In this document: piece by piece, positions 44,102 through 53,319 of the stretch
How the letters are laid out: each line of letters opens with the position of its first letter
How positions within the stretch are numbered: position 1 is the stretch's first letter
From: an uncultured Chloroflexota bacterium
GTDB taxonomy: Bacteria; Chloroflexota; Anaerolineae; Anaerolineales; Anaerolineaceae
Reading direction: 5' to 3'
Assembly: GCA_902791025.1 (NCBI GenBank)
Contig: CADATZ010000001.1
Coordinates: 186,001 to 250,000, forward strand
Length of the DNA: 64,000 bases
Notes under the pieces: generated by a model
Told to the model about the DNA's origin: nothing
Seen by the model: only the letters and a program-made list of their open reading frames with translations
Database searches by the model: none
Position numbers and translations under genes: made by a program

Positions 44102-44641
44102 ATGAAAAAAATTTGCATGATTCTTCTTACAGGAATATGTTTGATTGGTAGTTTTAGCTCCTGTTTCGCGGAAAAAGATATCTGGGATAAGGAAACTGAA
44201 GCAAAGATGCGAAAAGTTGATGTGATCATGAGAGAAATCAGGAATCTCCCGATGACGATCGATGGAGATCTTTGCAATCATGATGATGCTTTATATAAAG
44301 AACATATGACCCTTTTAGCACAAAAAATCATTGATGCCAATACGCTATTGAAGGATGTTAAATTGGTTTACCCTATGAATTTATGGTCAATATACAACAC
44401 TATCAGTTCCAATCCGATTTGCGGGATCGGAAGAAAAGCTTTGGGCATTTTTGACGGTCAGGATGTCAGCAGGTATACAAATGAAGAGCGAATGGGCATT
44501 AACGAGAATTCCAATCTTTGTTATTGTTGGAATCTTGTAACAGGACGTGAGGAGCTGACCGGTTTTTATAAAGATGGAGCCTGCCGTTGTACTTTTGGTA
44601 TCAATAATCTTGATCCGCATACAGGCCGCTGGGATAATTAA
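44102..44641 (+). CDS. small secreted Cys-containing protein, unknown
   Basis: 179 residues that I do not recognise. There is a signal peptide (MKKICMILLTGICLIGSFSS, cleavage near CFAE), then a helical part (KETEAKMRKVDVIMREIRNL) and a C-terminal part with a Cys-rich feature: LCYCWNL and ACRCTF, plus a lone Cys near the middle (PICGIG). The paired Cys suggest disulfides or metal binding outside the cell. CGGAG lies upstream of the ATG at 44102. It stands alone between tatD and the molybdenum hydroxylase operon. No function is proposed. Confidence 0.7.
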   Translation: MKKICMILLTGICLIGSFSSCFAEKDIWDKETEAKMRKVDVIMREIRNLPMTIDGDLCNHDDALYKEHMTLLAQKIIDANTLLKDVKLVYPMNLWSIYNTISSNPICGIGRKALGIFDGQDVSRYTNEERMGINENSNLCYCWNLVTGREELTGFYKDGACRCTFGINNLDPHTGRWDN

Positions 44642-44709
44642 TAGATAAATCTATTGAAATAAGTGAATCTGTCACATGTAAAATGTGATTTTTTGCAGAC
44701 AAAAAATTA

Positions 44710-44738
44710 TTGTCAGACAAGGAAGAAATTGATAAAAT
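44710..44738 (+). promoter_or_regulatory. promoter of the molybdenum hydroxylase operon
   Basis: -35 TTGTCA (44710-44715), 17-bp spacer, -10 TAAAAT (44733-44738). Predicted start near 44745, giving a leader of about 155 bases before the first gene. Confidence 0.65.
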
Positions 44739-44744
44739 AATTAT

Positions 44745-44845
44745 ACGGAGGTCGATGAATTAATCGTCGGCGTTGGCAATGATCCATCGAAAAGTGCCGC
44801 CGGACTGGGGGTATTAAATTGATGGCTGAATATAGAAACTTTTGG
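44745..44845 (+). promoter_or_regulatory. structured leader RNA, possible riboswitch (class not identified)
   Basis: The leader can fold: CGGC and GGCA (44776-44787 region) pair with TGCC and GCCG (44800-44808 region) across a bulge, and CGAT/ATCG forms a smaller stem. A GAAAC repeat lies next to the terminator and could serve as anti-terminator. I could not match it to a known riboswitch consensus; molybdenum cofactor or a purine are the natural ligand guesses from the downstream genes. Confidence 0.45.
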
Positions 44846-44886
44846 AAACTCAAGAAAGCCTCTTTGAGGGTTATTGAGTTTTTTTG
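44846..44886 (+). terminator. intrinsic terminator within the leader (attenuator)
   Basis: AAACTCAA pairs with TTGAGTTT, with an inner CCTC/GAGG stem, followed by a T run. It sits only 16 bases before the first start codon, so it must be bypassed for expression; this is the mark of attenuation. Confidence 0.75.
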
Positions 44887-44901
44887 TTTTCCGGAGCTGC
44901 C

Positions 44902-47457
44902 ATGACAACGTTGAAAGTGAACGGAAAAACATATCAATGTGATGAGACAAAAACGCTCATCCGTTTTTTGCGGGATGATTTACGTTTGACATCAGTAAAA
45001 GATGGCTGCAGTGAGGGTGCCTGTGGTACCTGTACCGTTTTGATCGACGGAAAGCCAATGAAATGCTGTGTGCAGCAAGTTTCGAAAATGGAAGGGAAAG
45101 AGATCGTAACCGTTGAAGGCCTTTCAGATCGCGAGAAAGAAGTCTTTTCTTACGCTTTTGCTGCCTGTGGAGCTGTTCAATGTGGGTTCTGCATTCCAGG
45201 AATGGTTATCTCAGCGAAGGCTTTGATTGACAAAAATCCTGATCCGACACGTACAGAAGCTGCATTTGCCATCCGTAACAATATCTGCCGCTGTACCGGT
45301 TACCGCAAGATCATTGACGGTATCCTGCTCAGTGCGAAGATCCTGCGTGAGAACCTTGAAATTCCAACTGATGGCACAGAAGGAAAGATGGGCGATCGGA
45401 TCAAAAGAATTGACGCAAAAGAAAAAGTTCTTGGCCGAGCTGAATTCACTGATGATATTTATCTTGATGGAATGATTTATGGGAAAGCGGTTCGTGCAGC
45501 TTATCCGCGTGCTCGCGTGCTTTCCATCGATACAAAAAAAGCAAAAGCGCTGCCAGGTGTTATCGCTGTTTTTACGGCCGATGATATTCCCGGTGAAAAC
45601 AAGATTGGACACATCAAGCATGACTGGGATACGATGATCCCGGTCGGCATGATCACGCATTACCTTGGTGATGCGGTAGCGTTGGTAGCTGCGGAAACAC
45701 AGGAAATCTGCGACCAGGCGGTAAAACTGGTGGAAGTGGAATACGAAGAGCTTCCCTATGTTGATTCTCCTCAAAAAGGGCTTGAAAAAGATGCCCCGCT
45801 GGTTCATCGGGATGGAAACATTCAGGCGCATGAACGCCTGGTCCGCGGTGATGCGCCGGCAGTGATTGCAGCTTCAAAATACAAAGTTACACAGCATTAT
45901 GAGACACCTTTTACAGAGCATGCATTTTTGGAACCTGAGACGGCTGTAGCATTTCCATTCGATAAGGATGGTGTCTATATTTATTCCAGTGACCAGTCAA
46001 CCCATTCCACTTGCCATGAATGTGCCTTGATGCTTGGGCTGCCGCCTGAAAAAGTAATCGTGGCAAACAAGTTTATTGGAGGAGGGTTTGGCGGTAAGGA
46101 AGATATGACTGTGCAGCACCATGCGGCATTGATCGCATATCTGACTAAACGTCCGGTCAAGGTGAAGCTCACACGCAAAGAAAGCATGCTGATCCATCCC
46201 AAACGTCACCCAATGTCAATCGACATGACGACTGCCTGTGATGAAAACGGCATCCTTACAGCCATTCAAGCGAATGTGATTTCAGATACCGGAGCCTATG
46301 CTTCATTAGGCGGGCCGGTCCTGCAGCGCGCATGCACCCATGCGGCAGGTCCATATAATTATCAGGTCATTGATATTGAGGGGACAGCTGTCTATACAAA
46401 CAATCCGCCTTCCGGTGCATTTCGGGGATTTGGGGTGACACAGACTTGTTTCGCGAGTGAGCGAAATCTGGATCTTCTGGCGGAAATAGTTGGAATCTCT
46501 CCATGGGAGATTCGTTATCGCAATGCGATCCGTCCAGGACAGGTGCTGCCGAACGGACAGATCGCGGATGAGTCGACTTCTCTGGTTGAGACATTGGAAG
46601 CAGTTAAAGATATTTATGAGAACAGCAAAATTGCCGGGATCGCCTGCGCAATGAAAAATGCCGGTGTCGGTGTCGGACTCCCGGATTGGGGACGCGCGAA
46701 ACTGGTCATTCGGGACGGAAAGGTTCATTTCTATTCCGGAGCTACCTGTATGGGACAGGGTTTGGCTACGACGATGCTGCAGATTCTGGAAGAGACACTT
46801 CGTATTGGGTTGGAAAATCTTGTTTATCATTTTCCGAATTCCTTTAACTGTCCTGACTCCGGCGTAAGTTCCGGTTCCCGTCAAACACTGGTAACCGGAG
46901 AGGCAGCCCGCAGAGCTGCGGAACAGCTTTTAGAAGATTTAAAAACTCATTCCATCGAAGAACTTGAAGGGAAAGAATATCACGGAGCTTATCTGGCAAA
47001 GACAGATCCTATGGGCTCCGCGAAACCTAACCCGGTATCTCATGTAGCATACGGCTATGCAACGCAGGTCTGTGTTCTCAATGAAGACGGAACTGTCAAA
47101 GAGCTTGTCGGGGCGCATGGGCTTGGTAAAGCAGTCAACCCAATTAATGTGGAAGGCCAGATCGAAGGTGGTATGGTGATGGGAATGGGATATGCCCTGA
47201 CGGAGAATTTCAAAGTAGAGAAATGCAATGTCCTGAGCAAATATGGAACATTGGGATTGATGAAGGCAGACAAGGTGCCTGAACTTCATCCGATCATAGT
47301 AGAGAAAAAAGGAACAGACTTGGCTTATGGCGCTATCGGAATTGGTGAAATCACCTGCATTCCAACAGCACCGGCCATTGCAGGAGCGTATTACAAATGG
47401 GATGGCGAGTTCCGTACAGAACTGCCGCTTGTCCATACGCCTTACCGAAAATCATAA
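44902..47457 (+). CDS. xanthine dehydrogenase-family molybdenum hydroxylase, fused 2Fe-2S and Mo domains
   Basis: 851 residues. Residues 1 to ~155 are the iron-sulfur part with two [2Fe-2S] sites: CSEGACGTCTVLIDG plus CC, and CGAVQCGFCIPG plus ICRCTGYR. From ~165 follows the molybdopterin subunit (RIDAKEKVLGRAEFTDDI, FIGGGFGGKEDM, NPPSGAFRGFG, and the catalytic Glu in YGAIGIGEITCIP). There is no FAD domain, unlike complete xanthine dehydrogenase. With ssnA, ygfK and a mocA-like gene downstream, it matches the XdhD-type hydroxylases proposed to carry labile selenium. A purine substrate is likely but inferred. The ATG at 44902 follows CCGGAG. No selenocysteine codon is seen. Confidence 0.9.
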   Translation: MTTLKVNGKTYQCDETKTLIRFLRDDLRLTSVKDGCSEGACGTCTVLIDGKPMKCCVQQVSKMEGKEIVTVEGLSDREKEVFSYAFAACGAVQCGFCIPGMVISAKALIDKNPDPTRTEAAFAIRNNICRCTGYRKIIDGILLSAKILRENLEIPTDGTEGKMGDRIKRIDAKEKVLGRAEFTDDIYLDGMIYGKAVRAAYPRARVLSIDTKKAKALPGVIAVFTADDIPGENKIGHIKHDWDTMIPVGMITHYLGDAVALVAAETQEICDQAVKLVEVEYEELPYVDSPQKGLEKDAPLVHRDGNIQAHERLVRGDAPAVIAASKYKVTQHYETPFTEHAFLEPETAVAFPFDKDGVYIYSSDQSTHSTCHECALMLGLPPEKVIVANKFIGGGFGGKEDMTVQHHAALIAYLTKRPVKVKLTRKESMLIHPKRHPMSIDMTTACDENGILTAIQANVISDTGAYASLGGPVLQRACTHAAGPYNYQVIDIEGTAVYTNNPPSGAFRGFGVTQTCFASERNLDLLAEIVGISPWEIRYRNAIRPGQVLPNGQIADESTSLVETLEAVKDIYENSKIAGIACAMKNAGVGVGLPDWGRAKLVIRDGKVHFYSGATCMGQGLATTMLQILEETLRIGLENLVYHFPNSFNCPDSGVSSGSRQTLVTGEAARRAAEQLLEDLKTHSIEELEGKEYHGAYLAKTDPMGSAKPNPVSHVAYGYATQVCVLNEDGTVKELVGAHGLGKAVNPINVEGQIEGGMVMGMGYALTENFKVEKCNVLSKYGTLGLMKADKVPELHPIIVEKKGTDLAYGAIGIGEITCIPTAPAIAGAYYKWDGEFRTELPLVHTPYRKS

Positions 47458-47485
47458 AGATTATTCACGCAGAACAGGAGGATTT

Positions 47486-48844
47486 ATGATCATTTATAAT
47501 GCACGGGTTATTACGTGGGAAGATGAGAACAGGGTTCTTGACAACCATGCTGTGTTGATTCAGGGCAAGCTCATCAAGGATTTAGGACCATCCGATGAAA
47601 TTGTAAAAAAGTATCCGGATGAAGAAAAGATCGATGCAGGTGGAAAGATCCTGATGCCCGGCCAGATCTGCTCCCATACGCATTTCTATGGCGCGTATTC
47701 CAGAGGTCTGAGCAATAATCTGCCTCCTGCAAAGGATTTTCCGGAGATTTTGAACAATCTCTGGTACAAACTGGATCGCGCACTGGATGAAGAAAGCATC
47801 CGCCTTTCCGGTGAAATTTTCATGATCGATGCTATCAAAAACGGCTGCACGAGCTTCTTTGACCATCACGCTTCCCCGAATTATATCGACGGGTCGCTGG
47901 ATATTCTGGAAGATGTGGTAGACAAAAGCGGCTTGCGTGCATCACTCTGTTATGAGGTAACGGATCGTAATGGTAAAGACGGCACCAAGGCTGGAATCGC
48001 GGAAAATGTCCGCTTCCTCAAGAAGATTGCCAAAGATAACAAAGGCGGAAGAATCGGCGGAACTTTCGGTATCCATGCCTGTCTGACTGTTGACGAAGAT
48101 ACGCTCGAACAGTGCGCAGCTGCCAAGCCGGATGGCTTCGGCTTCCATATCCATGTAGCGGAATCTCAGGAAGATGAATGGGACAGTCTCTATAAATATG
48201 GTCAGCGCTGTGCGGAACGTCTGTACAAACACGGTATTCTTGGCGACAGGACAATTGCTGCGCACTGTGTCCATGTGAATCAGCGTGAGATGGATTACCT
48301 GAAGGAGACTAATACCTGGATCTCTCATCAGCCTCGTTCCAATATGAACAATGCGGTCGGAGCTGCGCAAATTGAATCCATGCTTGATGACGGTATGAAA
48401 GTCTGCCTCGGTAATGATGGTTTCAATTTTGACATGTGGACTGAGTGGAAATTTGCTTATTATCTCCACAAAGTTATCAATCGTGATCCACGCCGCGGTA
48501 ATGGTTATGATATCCAGAAGATGGCAGTCTATAATAACGCAGCCTTAGCCGGACAGGCCTTTGGTTATGGCAACAAATTCGGCAAGATCGTTGTAGATGC
48601 ACCGGCTGATCTGATCCTGGTAGATTTCCAGCCGTTTACACAATTTACAGCGGGTAATCTGCCCTGGCAGATCATCTTTGGCTGGAGCGAAAGAATGATC
48701 ACGGATACGATCTGCGACGGAAAATTCCTGATGCGCAACCGTGTTCTGACCACGATCGATGAATCTGCTGTATGTGCTCATTCCATGGAAGTTTATCCGC
48801 GTGTCTGGGCAAAATATCATGAATTATGCGATAAAGAAGGCTAA
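47486..48844 (+). CDS. ssnA: SsnA-type amidohydrolase/aminohydrolase
   Basis: 452 residues of the metal-dependent amidohydrolase superfamily, ATZ/TRZ-guanine deaminase group. Metal ligands appear in CSHTHFYGAYS, GFHIHVAES, AAHCVHV and CLGNDGFNFD. SsnA is encoded next to xdhD and ygfK in E. coli and in selenium-dependent hydroxylase clusters; deamination or hydrolysis of a purine-type ring product is likely (inference). The frame is open 53 codons upstream into the hydroxylase gene, but the ATG at 47486 follows CAGGAGGA and starts the family's usual MIIYNARVITW. It lies 28 bp after the hydroxylase and 12 bp before ygfK. Confidence 0.9.
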   Translation: MIIYNARVITWEDENRVLDNHAVLIQGKLIKDLGPSDEIVKKYPDEEKIDAGGKILMPGQICSHTHFYGAYSRGLSNNLPPAKDFPEILNNLWYKLDRALDEESIRLSGEIFMIDAIKNGCTSFFDHHASPNYIDGSLDILEDVVDKSGLRASLCYEVTDRNGKDGTKAGIAENVRFLKKIAKDNKGGRIGGTFGIHACLTVDEDTLEQCAAAKPDGFGFHIHVAESQEDEWDSLYKYGQRCAERLYKHGILGDRTIAAHCVHVNQREMDYLKETNTWISHQPRSNMNNAVGAAQIESMLDDGMKVCLGNDGFNFDMWTEWKFAYYLHKVINRDPRRGNGYDIQKMAVYNNAALAGQAFGYGNKFGKIVVDAPADLILVDFQPFTQFTAGNLPWQIIFGWSERMITDTICDGKFLMRNRVLTTIDESAVCAHSMEVYPRVWAKYHELCDKEG

Positions 48845-48856
48845 AGGAGGTTCATA

Positions 48857-51763
48857 ATGGGCGATCGAATGCACCCGATGTCTTTTGGTGAATTAGTAAC
48901 ACGTATCTGTAAACAATACGCAAAAACCGGTCAGCTCTTAGGCGTTGATCCTGTTAGTCTCAAAGGGCGGCAGGCAATCCCGCTTTTCGGCGGAAAGATT
49001 GAAACACCCTTCGGTCCGGCAGCCGGTCCGAATACGCAGCTGGCAGGCAATCTGGTCGCGGCTTATGCTGCCGGTGCGCGTTTCTTTGAATTGAAGACCG
49101 TGCAAAAAATGGATGGCGAAGAACTTGCCGTCTGCGTTCCGCGTCCCTGTATTCTTGCCTATGATGAGGGCTATAACGTAGAATGGTCCACAGAACTGAC
49201 CATCACGGATGCAGCTTCGGAATATATCCGCGGTTGGTGGGCGATCAAACTGCTGTCAAAAGAGCTTGACCTTGGTGATCCGGACGGATTTATCTTCAAC
49301 ATGAGCGTTGGTTATGACCTTGCCGGTATCAAACTTCCGAAGGTCGACAACTTTATCAATTCTTTGATTGATGCCTCCGGTACGGATACCTGGAAAGAAT
49401 GCCTCGATTGGACGCTTGCCCATCTGGATCAGTTTAAGAATGTTGATGAAGCTTATGTACGCTCTGTCACACCTCACATTTCAAATAACGTGACGATTTC
49501 CACGCTGCATGGCTGTCCGCCGGATGAAATTGAACGCATCGCTGTCCATTTGATCACAGAAAAGAAGCTGAATACCTACGTTAAGTGCAATCCTACCTTG
49601 CTTGGCTATGATTTTGTCCGCAAGACGTTGGATGATCTGGGTTTCAGCAGTATCCAATTCCCGGATCTGCATTACCGTGAAGATCTTCAGTGGAAAGATG
49701 CTGTTCCGATGTTCCATCGGCTCAAGAAACTTGCTGCAGAAACCGGTGTCGCTTTTGGTTTGAAGCTGACAAATACCAAACCGGTTGATATCACCGGAGG
49801 CTTCCTGCCCGGACAGGAAGCTTATATGTCCGGACGGTCCCTGTTCCCGCTTTCCATCAATCTGGCAGCGAAGATTTCTCGTGAATTTAATGGAGAATTA
49901 CCACTTTCTTTCGCCGGCGGTGCTGATGCTTATAATATCGGGGAGATTTACGGATCCGGGATTTATCCGGTCACTATGGCGACCAATATTCTCAAGCCTG
50001 GCGGTTATCAGCGAATGACGCAGCTCATCGATATCGTTGGCTCGGATATGCCATCCGCAAAAATTGACGTGGAACGGTTAACCGCTCTTGCGGAAGACGC
50101 AAAATCAAACAAACATTATCAGGGATTGCTGAAAAAAACGGCTCGAAAGAAGGTTGAGGGAAAACCACCTCTCTTTGACTGCTTTGTAGCTCCCTGCAAC
50201 AATACTTGCCCGATCCATCAGGATATTCCCGCTTATCTGCGCGCACTGGCTCAGGGTGATGCGAAGAAGGCCGCGGAAATTATCATCGAAAAGAATCCGC
50301 TGCCGAATATCACAGGGACGATATGTCCTCATACCTGTATGGATTCCTGCAACCGTAAGCAGTATGAAGGAGCGGTCGGCATCAGAGCCTGTAAACTGGA
50401 AGCCGCGGACAAAGGACTTGAGGCTGCATTGGCTGAACTCAAGGCTGCCCCGAAAGTCGGAAAGTCTGCTGCTATCGTTGGCGGCGGACCTGCCGGTATG
50501 GCTGCGGCATATTTCCTGGCGAAAAGCGGCTGGGATGTGGATTTGTATGAAAAAGAGAAAGTTCTCGGCGGTATTGTCCGCAATGTGATTCCTTCTTTCA
50601 GAATTTCCGATGAGGCAATCGAAAAGGATGCTGATCTCATCCGCAAGTTAGGAGTAAACATCCATCTTGACACGAAAGTAGATGACATCAAGGAATTGTG
50701 CGGAAACAATGATGCGGTTCTTCTGGCAATTGGTGCCAATAAGAATACAAAACTGGGGCTGGAAAATGGTGACAGCCTGAATGCTATCGAGTTCATGTAT
50801 GAACTGAAGGCAGGGAAGAAGTTTAACCTTGGGAAGCATGTTGCTGTGGTTGGCGCCGGGAATACCGCGATGGATGCGGCTCGGGCTGCGAAACGTGTAG
50901 ACGGGGTGGAAGATGTTTCCATTGTGTACCGCCGCGATATTGCTAACATGCCGGCTGACCTGGTTGAATTGGAAGAAGCCATAGAAGATGGTGTTATCTT
51001 CCGTCCGTTGCTCGCTCCGGTGACACTGGAAAACGGAAAACTGGTCTGTGAAGTGATGAAGCTTGGTGAAGCTGATGCCTCCGGACGCAGAAAGCCTGAA
51101 CCAACCGGTGAAAAATGTGAAATACCATGCGATACAGTAATTGCTTCGCTCGGTGAAAAGGTTGACGGTGATTTCTATAAGAACCTCGGACTCGACGTCA
51201 ATGAAAAGGGCCTGCCGGTCGGAATTGACAAGATCAAGATCATTGGTGACGGTGCCACCGGACCGAAGACTGTAGTGGAAGCTATCGCTTCCGCACAAAA
51301 AGCTGTTACTGAACTTAGTGGTGCGGACTATTCGAAATACAAGGTTCTGAACAAGGAGTACACAGGACTGAGCAAACGTGCTGTACTCAATCCGAGCTTC
51401 AATCCTGGTGATCCTTCCCGTTGTCTGGAGTGCGGCGGACTCTGCGGAATGTGCGTGGAATCCTGCCCGAACCGCTGCAATGAATATCTGGAAGTGAATG
51501 GGAAGAAACAGGTCATTCACATCGACTGTCTCTGCAACGAGTGCGGCAACTGCGCGGTCTTCTGCCCATATGAAGGACATCCGTTCCGTGACAAGATCAC
51601 TGTCTTTTCTGATATTGCGTCACTTGACGACAGTACAAATCAGGGGTTTGCCAACCTTGGCGGCGGCAGATATGCCATTCGTTGGAACGATGAAGTTTGC
51701 GAATGTACGCTCGAGGAAATGCCTGCCGATTTGAAAGATGTTGTCAAAGCTTACGAAGCATAA
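48857..51763 (+). CDS. ygfK: YgfK-type iron-sulfur flavoprotein (putative selenate reductase subunit)
   Basis: 968 residues in four parts. Residues 1 to ~420 are a dihydroorotate/dihydropyrimidine dehydrogenase-like barrel (IETPFGPAAGPNTQLAGN, STLHGCPPDEIERIA, SFAGGADAYN). About 430-530 is the GltD-type Fe-S helical domain (CNNTCPIHQDIPAYL, GTICPHTCMDSCNR). About 535-830 is an FAD/NAD(P) domain (AIVGGGPAGMAAAYFLAKSG, VAVVGAGNTAMDAARAAK). About 850-920 is a ferredoxin domain with two Cys clusters (CLECGGLCGMCVESC, CLCNECGNCAVFC). It could supply the flavin electron path that the hydroxylase lacks (inference). A strong AAAGGAGG precedes the ATG. The family is sure; the reaction is not proven. 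Confidence 0.92.
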   Translation: MGDRMHPMSFGELVTRICKQYAKTGQLLGVDPVSLKGRQAIPLFGGKIETPFGPAAGPNTQLAGNLVAAYAAGARFFELKTVQKMDGEELAVCVPRPCILAYDEGYNVEWSTELTITDAASEYIRGWWAIKLLSKELDLGDPDGFIFNMSVGYDLAGIKLPKVDNFINSLIDASGTDTWKECLDWTLAHLDQFKNVDEAYVRSVTPHISNNVTISTLHGCPPDEIERIAVHLITEKKLNTYVKCNPTLLGYDFVRKTLDDLGFSSIQFPDLHYREDLQWKDAVPMFHRLKKLAAETGVAFGLKLTNTKPVDITGGFLPGQEAYMSGRSLFPLSINLAAKISREFNGELPLSFAGGADAYNIGEIYGSGIYPVTMATNILKPGGYQRMTQLIDIVGSDMPSAKIDVERLTALAEDAKSNKHYQGLLKKTARKKVEGKPPLFDCFVAPCNNTCPIHQDIPAYLRALAQGDAKKAAEIIIEKNPLPNITGTICPHTCMDSCNRKQYEGAVGIRACKLEAADKGLEAALAELKAAPKVGKSAAIVGGGPAGMAAAYFLAKSGWDVDLYEKEKVLGGIVRNVIPSFRISDEAIEKDADLIRKLGVNIHLDTKVDDIKELCGNNDAVLLAIGANKNTKLGLENGDSLNAIEFMYELKAGKKFNLGKHVAVVGAGNTAMDAARAAKRVDGVEDVSIVYRRDIANMPADLVELEEAIEDGVIFRPLLAPVTLENGKLVCEVMKLGEADASGRRKPEPTGEKCEIPCDTVIASLGEKVDGDFYKNLGLDVNEKGLPVGIDKIKIIGDGATGPKTVVEAIASAQKAVTELSGADYSKYKVLNKEYTGLSKRAVLNPSFNPGDPSRCLECGGLCGMCVESCPNRCNEYLEVNGKKQVIHIDCLCNECGNCAVFCPYEGHPFRDKITVFSDIASLDDSTNQGFANLGGGRYAIRWNDEVCECTLEEMPADLKDVVKAYEA

Positions 51764-51784
51764 GATTTATAAATAAGCACATAA

Positions 51785-51828
51785 ATACAGCCTGTTGTTG
51801 CCGCGAAAACGACACAACAGGACTGTAT
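51785..51828 (+). other. hairpin between ygfK and the mocA-like gene
   Basis: ATACAG-CCTGTTGT pairs with ACAACAGG-A-CTGTAT around a 15-base loop. No T tract follows, so termination is unlikely; an mRNA processing or stabilising hairpin is possible. Confidence 0.45.
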
Positions 51829-51852
51829 TATGTGCAACATCTATATTACTAT

Positions 51853-52434
51853 ATGAAAAATGCTGCTGTAATTCAGGCTGCCGGAGCTGGCAGCCGTTTC
51901 CATTCAGATCAATATAAACTTCTTACACAAGTAGAAGGAGTTCCGATGATATTGCGGACCTTGGAACCGGTTCTGAAAGCCGGTTTTGATGATGTCGTAG
52001 TGGTCATTGGAGCACATGCAAATGAAATGAAAAAGTTACTTGTGAATTATCCGGTGCATATTGTTGATAATCAGTTATGGGAGAGAGGTCAATCCACGTC
52101 TTTATCCGCAGGAGTTCGTTTCATAAAAAATACATCTGATAGGGTTTGTCTGCTGCTTGGAGATCAACCATTTCTGCAGGCTGAAACATTGGACGCTTTA
52201 ATTAGAGAATCTGATTTACACCCGGATCAGATCATTGTTCCTTATTACAATGAAAAGCGAGGCAACCCGATCATCGTGCCGTCAAAATTCTATGATCTTC
52301 TTCTTGAATTGGCTCAAGGGGATATGGGAGGAAAAAAACTGTTGCAAACTGTCGGATATCATATACTCAATGTTAATGATGCGGGTATAATACGGGATAT
52401 TGACACAGTTGAGGAGTTGAAACAATATGAGTGA
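51853..52434 (+). CDS. MocA-like molybdenum cofactor nucleotidyltransferase (YgfJ type)
   Basis: 193 residues with the NTP-transferase fold: AAVIQAAGAGSRFHSDQYKLL at the N-terminus (P-loop and Lys), QSTSLSAGVRF and LLLGDQPFLQAETL with the metal Asp. MocA adds CMP to molybdopterin to make the dinucleotide cofactor; a YgfJ homologue sits with xdhD in E. coli. It probably matures the hydroxylase at the operon start. The ATG at 51853 begins the family motif; the frame extends upstream over the ygfK end and hairpin without family residues, and no strong Shine-Dalgarno is seen. It overlaps the next gene by 8 bases. Confidence 0.85.
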   Translation: MKNAAVIQAAGAGSRFHSDQYKLLTQVEGVPMILRTLEPVLKAGFDDVVVVIGAHANEMKKLLVNYPVHIVDNQLWERGQSTSLSAGVRFIKNTSDRVCLLLGDQPFLQAETLDALIRESDLHPDQIIVPYYNEKRGNPIIVPSKFYDLLLELAQGDMGGKKLLQTVGYHILNVNDAGIIRDIDTVEELKQYE

Positions 52435-53302
52435 AATTTTCTGGCAGTCTGACACAAATTTCTGGACGATCATCAACGGAAAAATCGATACCATTGAATT
52501 AGGTACAAAAACGATTGCGGAAACGGAAAAAAGCACCCCTATTGGCGCTTATACATCATTCCGTACGTATAACAGTTTCGGTGTGCTGCGTCTTTCACAG
52601 CACTTTGACCGACTGGAAGAAACCGCTCGTTTAGCCGGTTATGAAATTCATCTGGATCGGGAAGATTTGAAAAACACGCTGGTTACCTTGATTGCCGGTA
52701 CGCCTAACAGTTCCGATCCCACTCCTGAAAGACGCATCCGGATCACGATCGACCTGGAAAGGAATATCGGACGGCTTTACTTTGCTATGGAACCGCTGAG
52801 AGTCCCTGCACCGGAGAAATATACAAAGGGAATCATTTGTCAGACGGCTCAGGCACATCGTGAGAACCCTAAGGCAAAGCTCAGCAATTTTCTCTCTCGG
52901 GCAAAAGACATACGGGAACAGGAAAAGGAAGCATTTGATGAGATTCTGATGGTTTCTCCGCAGGGAGAACTGCTTGAGGGATTAAGCTCTAATTTCTTCG
53001 GAATCAAAGGTGATACGGTATATACCGCGGAAGATGGTGTTCTCTCCGGTACGACACGGGATTTTATTCTGCATCTTGCGAAAAATCTGGAGATTCCGGT
53101 CATTTTCAAAACAATCAAAAAAGATGAGATTGCTGACCTGGATGAAGCCTTCATTTCCAGTACAAGCCGCTCAATTCTGCCGATTTGCTCAATTGACGGT
53201 ATCGTGATGAAAAAAACTGTTCCCGCTCCGGTTACAAAGCGTCTGATGGAAGAATTTGACAAAGAGCTTTCAGTTGGAATCGAAACACTATTCACAGATT
53301 GA
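52427..53302 (+). CDS. class IV PLP aminotransferase
   Basis: 291 residues of the fold type IV family (branched-chain aminotransferase, D-amino acid aminotransferase, aminodeoxychorismate lyase). Seen are SFRTYNSFGVLRLSQHFDRL, RIRITIDLERN, the Lys region NPKAKLSNFLSRA, LEGLSSNFFGI and VLSGTTRDFIL. These do not separate the subfamilies. The ATG lies in the end of the mocA-like gene. murI follows 17 bp later, which could hint at D-glutamate or D-amino acid metabolism, or simple chance in the operon. Substrate unknown. Confidence 0.85.
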   Translation: MSEIFWQSDTNFWTIINGKIDTIELGTKTIAETEKSTPIGAYTSFRTYNSFGVLRLSQHFDRLEETARLAGYEIHLDREDLKNTLVTLIAGTPNSSDPTPERRIRITIDLERNIGRLYFAMEPLRVPAPEKYTKGIICQTAQAHRENPKAKLSNFLSRAKDIREQEKEAFDEILMVSPQGELLEGLSSNFFGIKGDTVYTAEDGVLSGTTRDFILHLAKNLEIPVIFKTIKKDEIADLDEAFISSTSRSILPICSIDGIVMKKTVPAPVTKRLMEEFDKELSVGIETLFTD

Positions 53303-53319
53303 GACAAGGGAGTAAAAGT

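Noticed and set aside
44755..44830. Standard purine (guanine/adenine) riboswitch before the hydroxylase operon
   Set aside because: The conserved purine-aptamer core and loop sequences could not be found, so the leader was left unassigned.
44902..47457. Selenocysteine in the molybdenum hydroxylase
   Set aside because: No in-frame TGA is present. In this family selenium is thought to be a labile cofactor atom, not a coded residue.
50648..51580. 310-codon open frame on the - strand inside ygfK
   Set aside because: It overlaps conserved FAD and ferredoxin motifs of ygfK on the other strand and has no family signal of its own.
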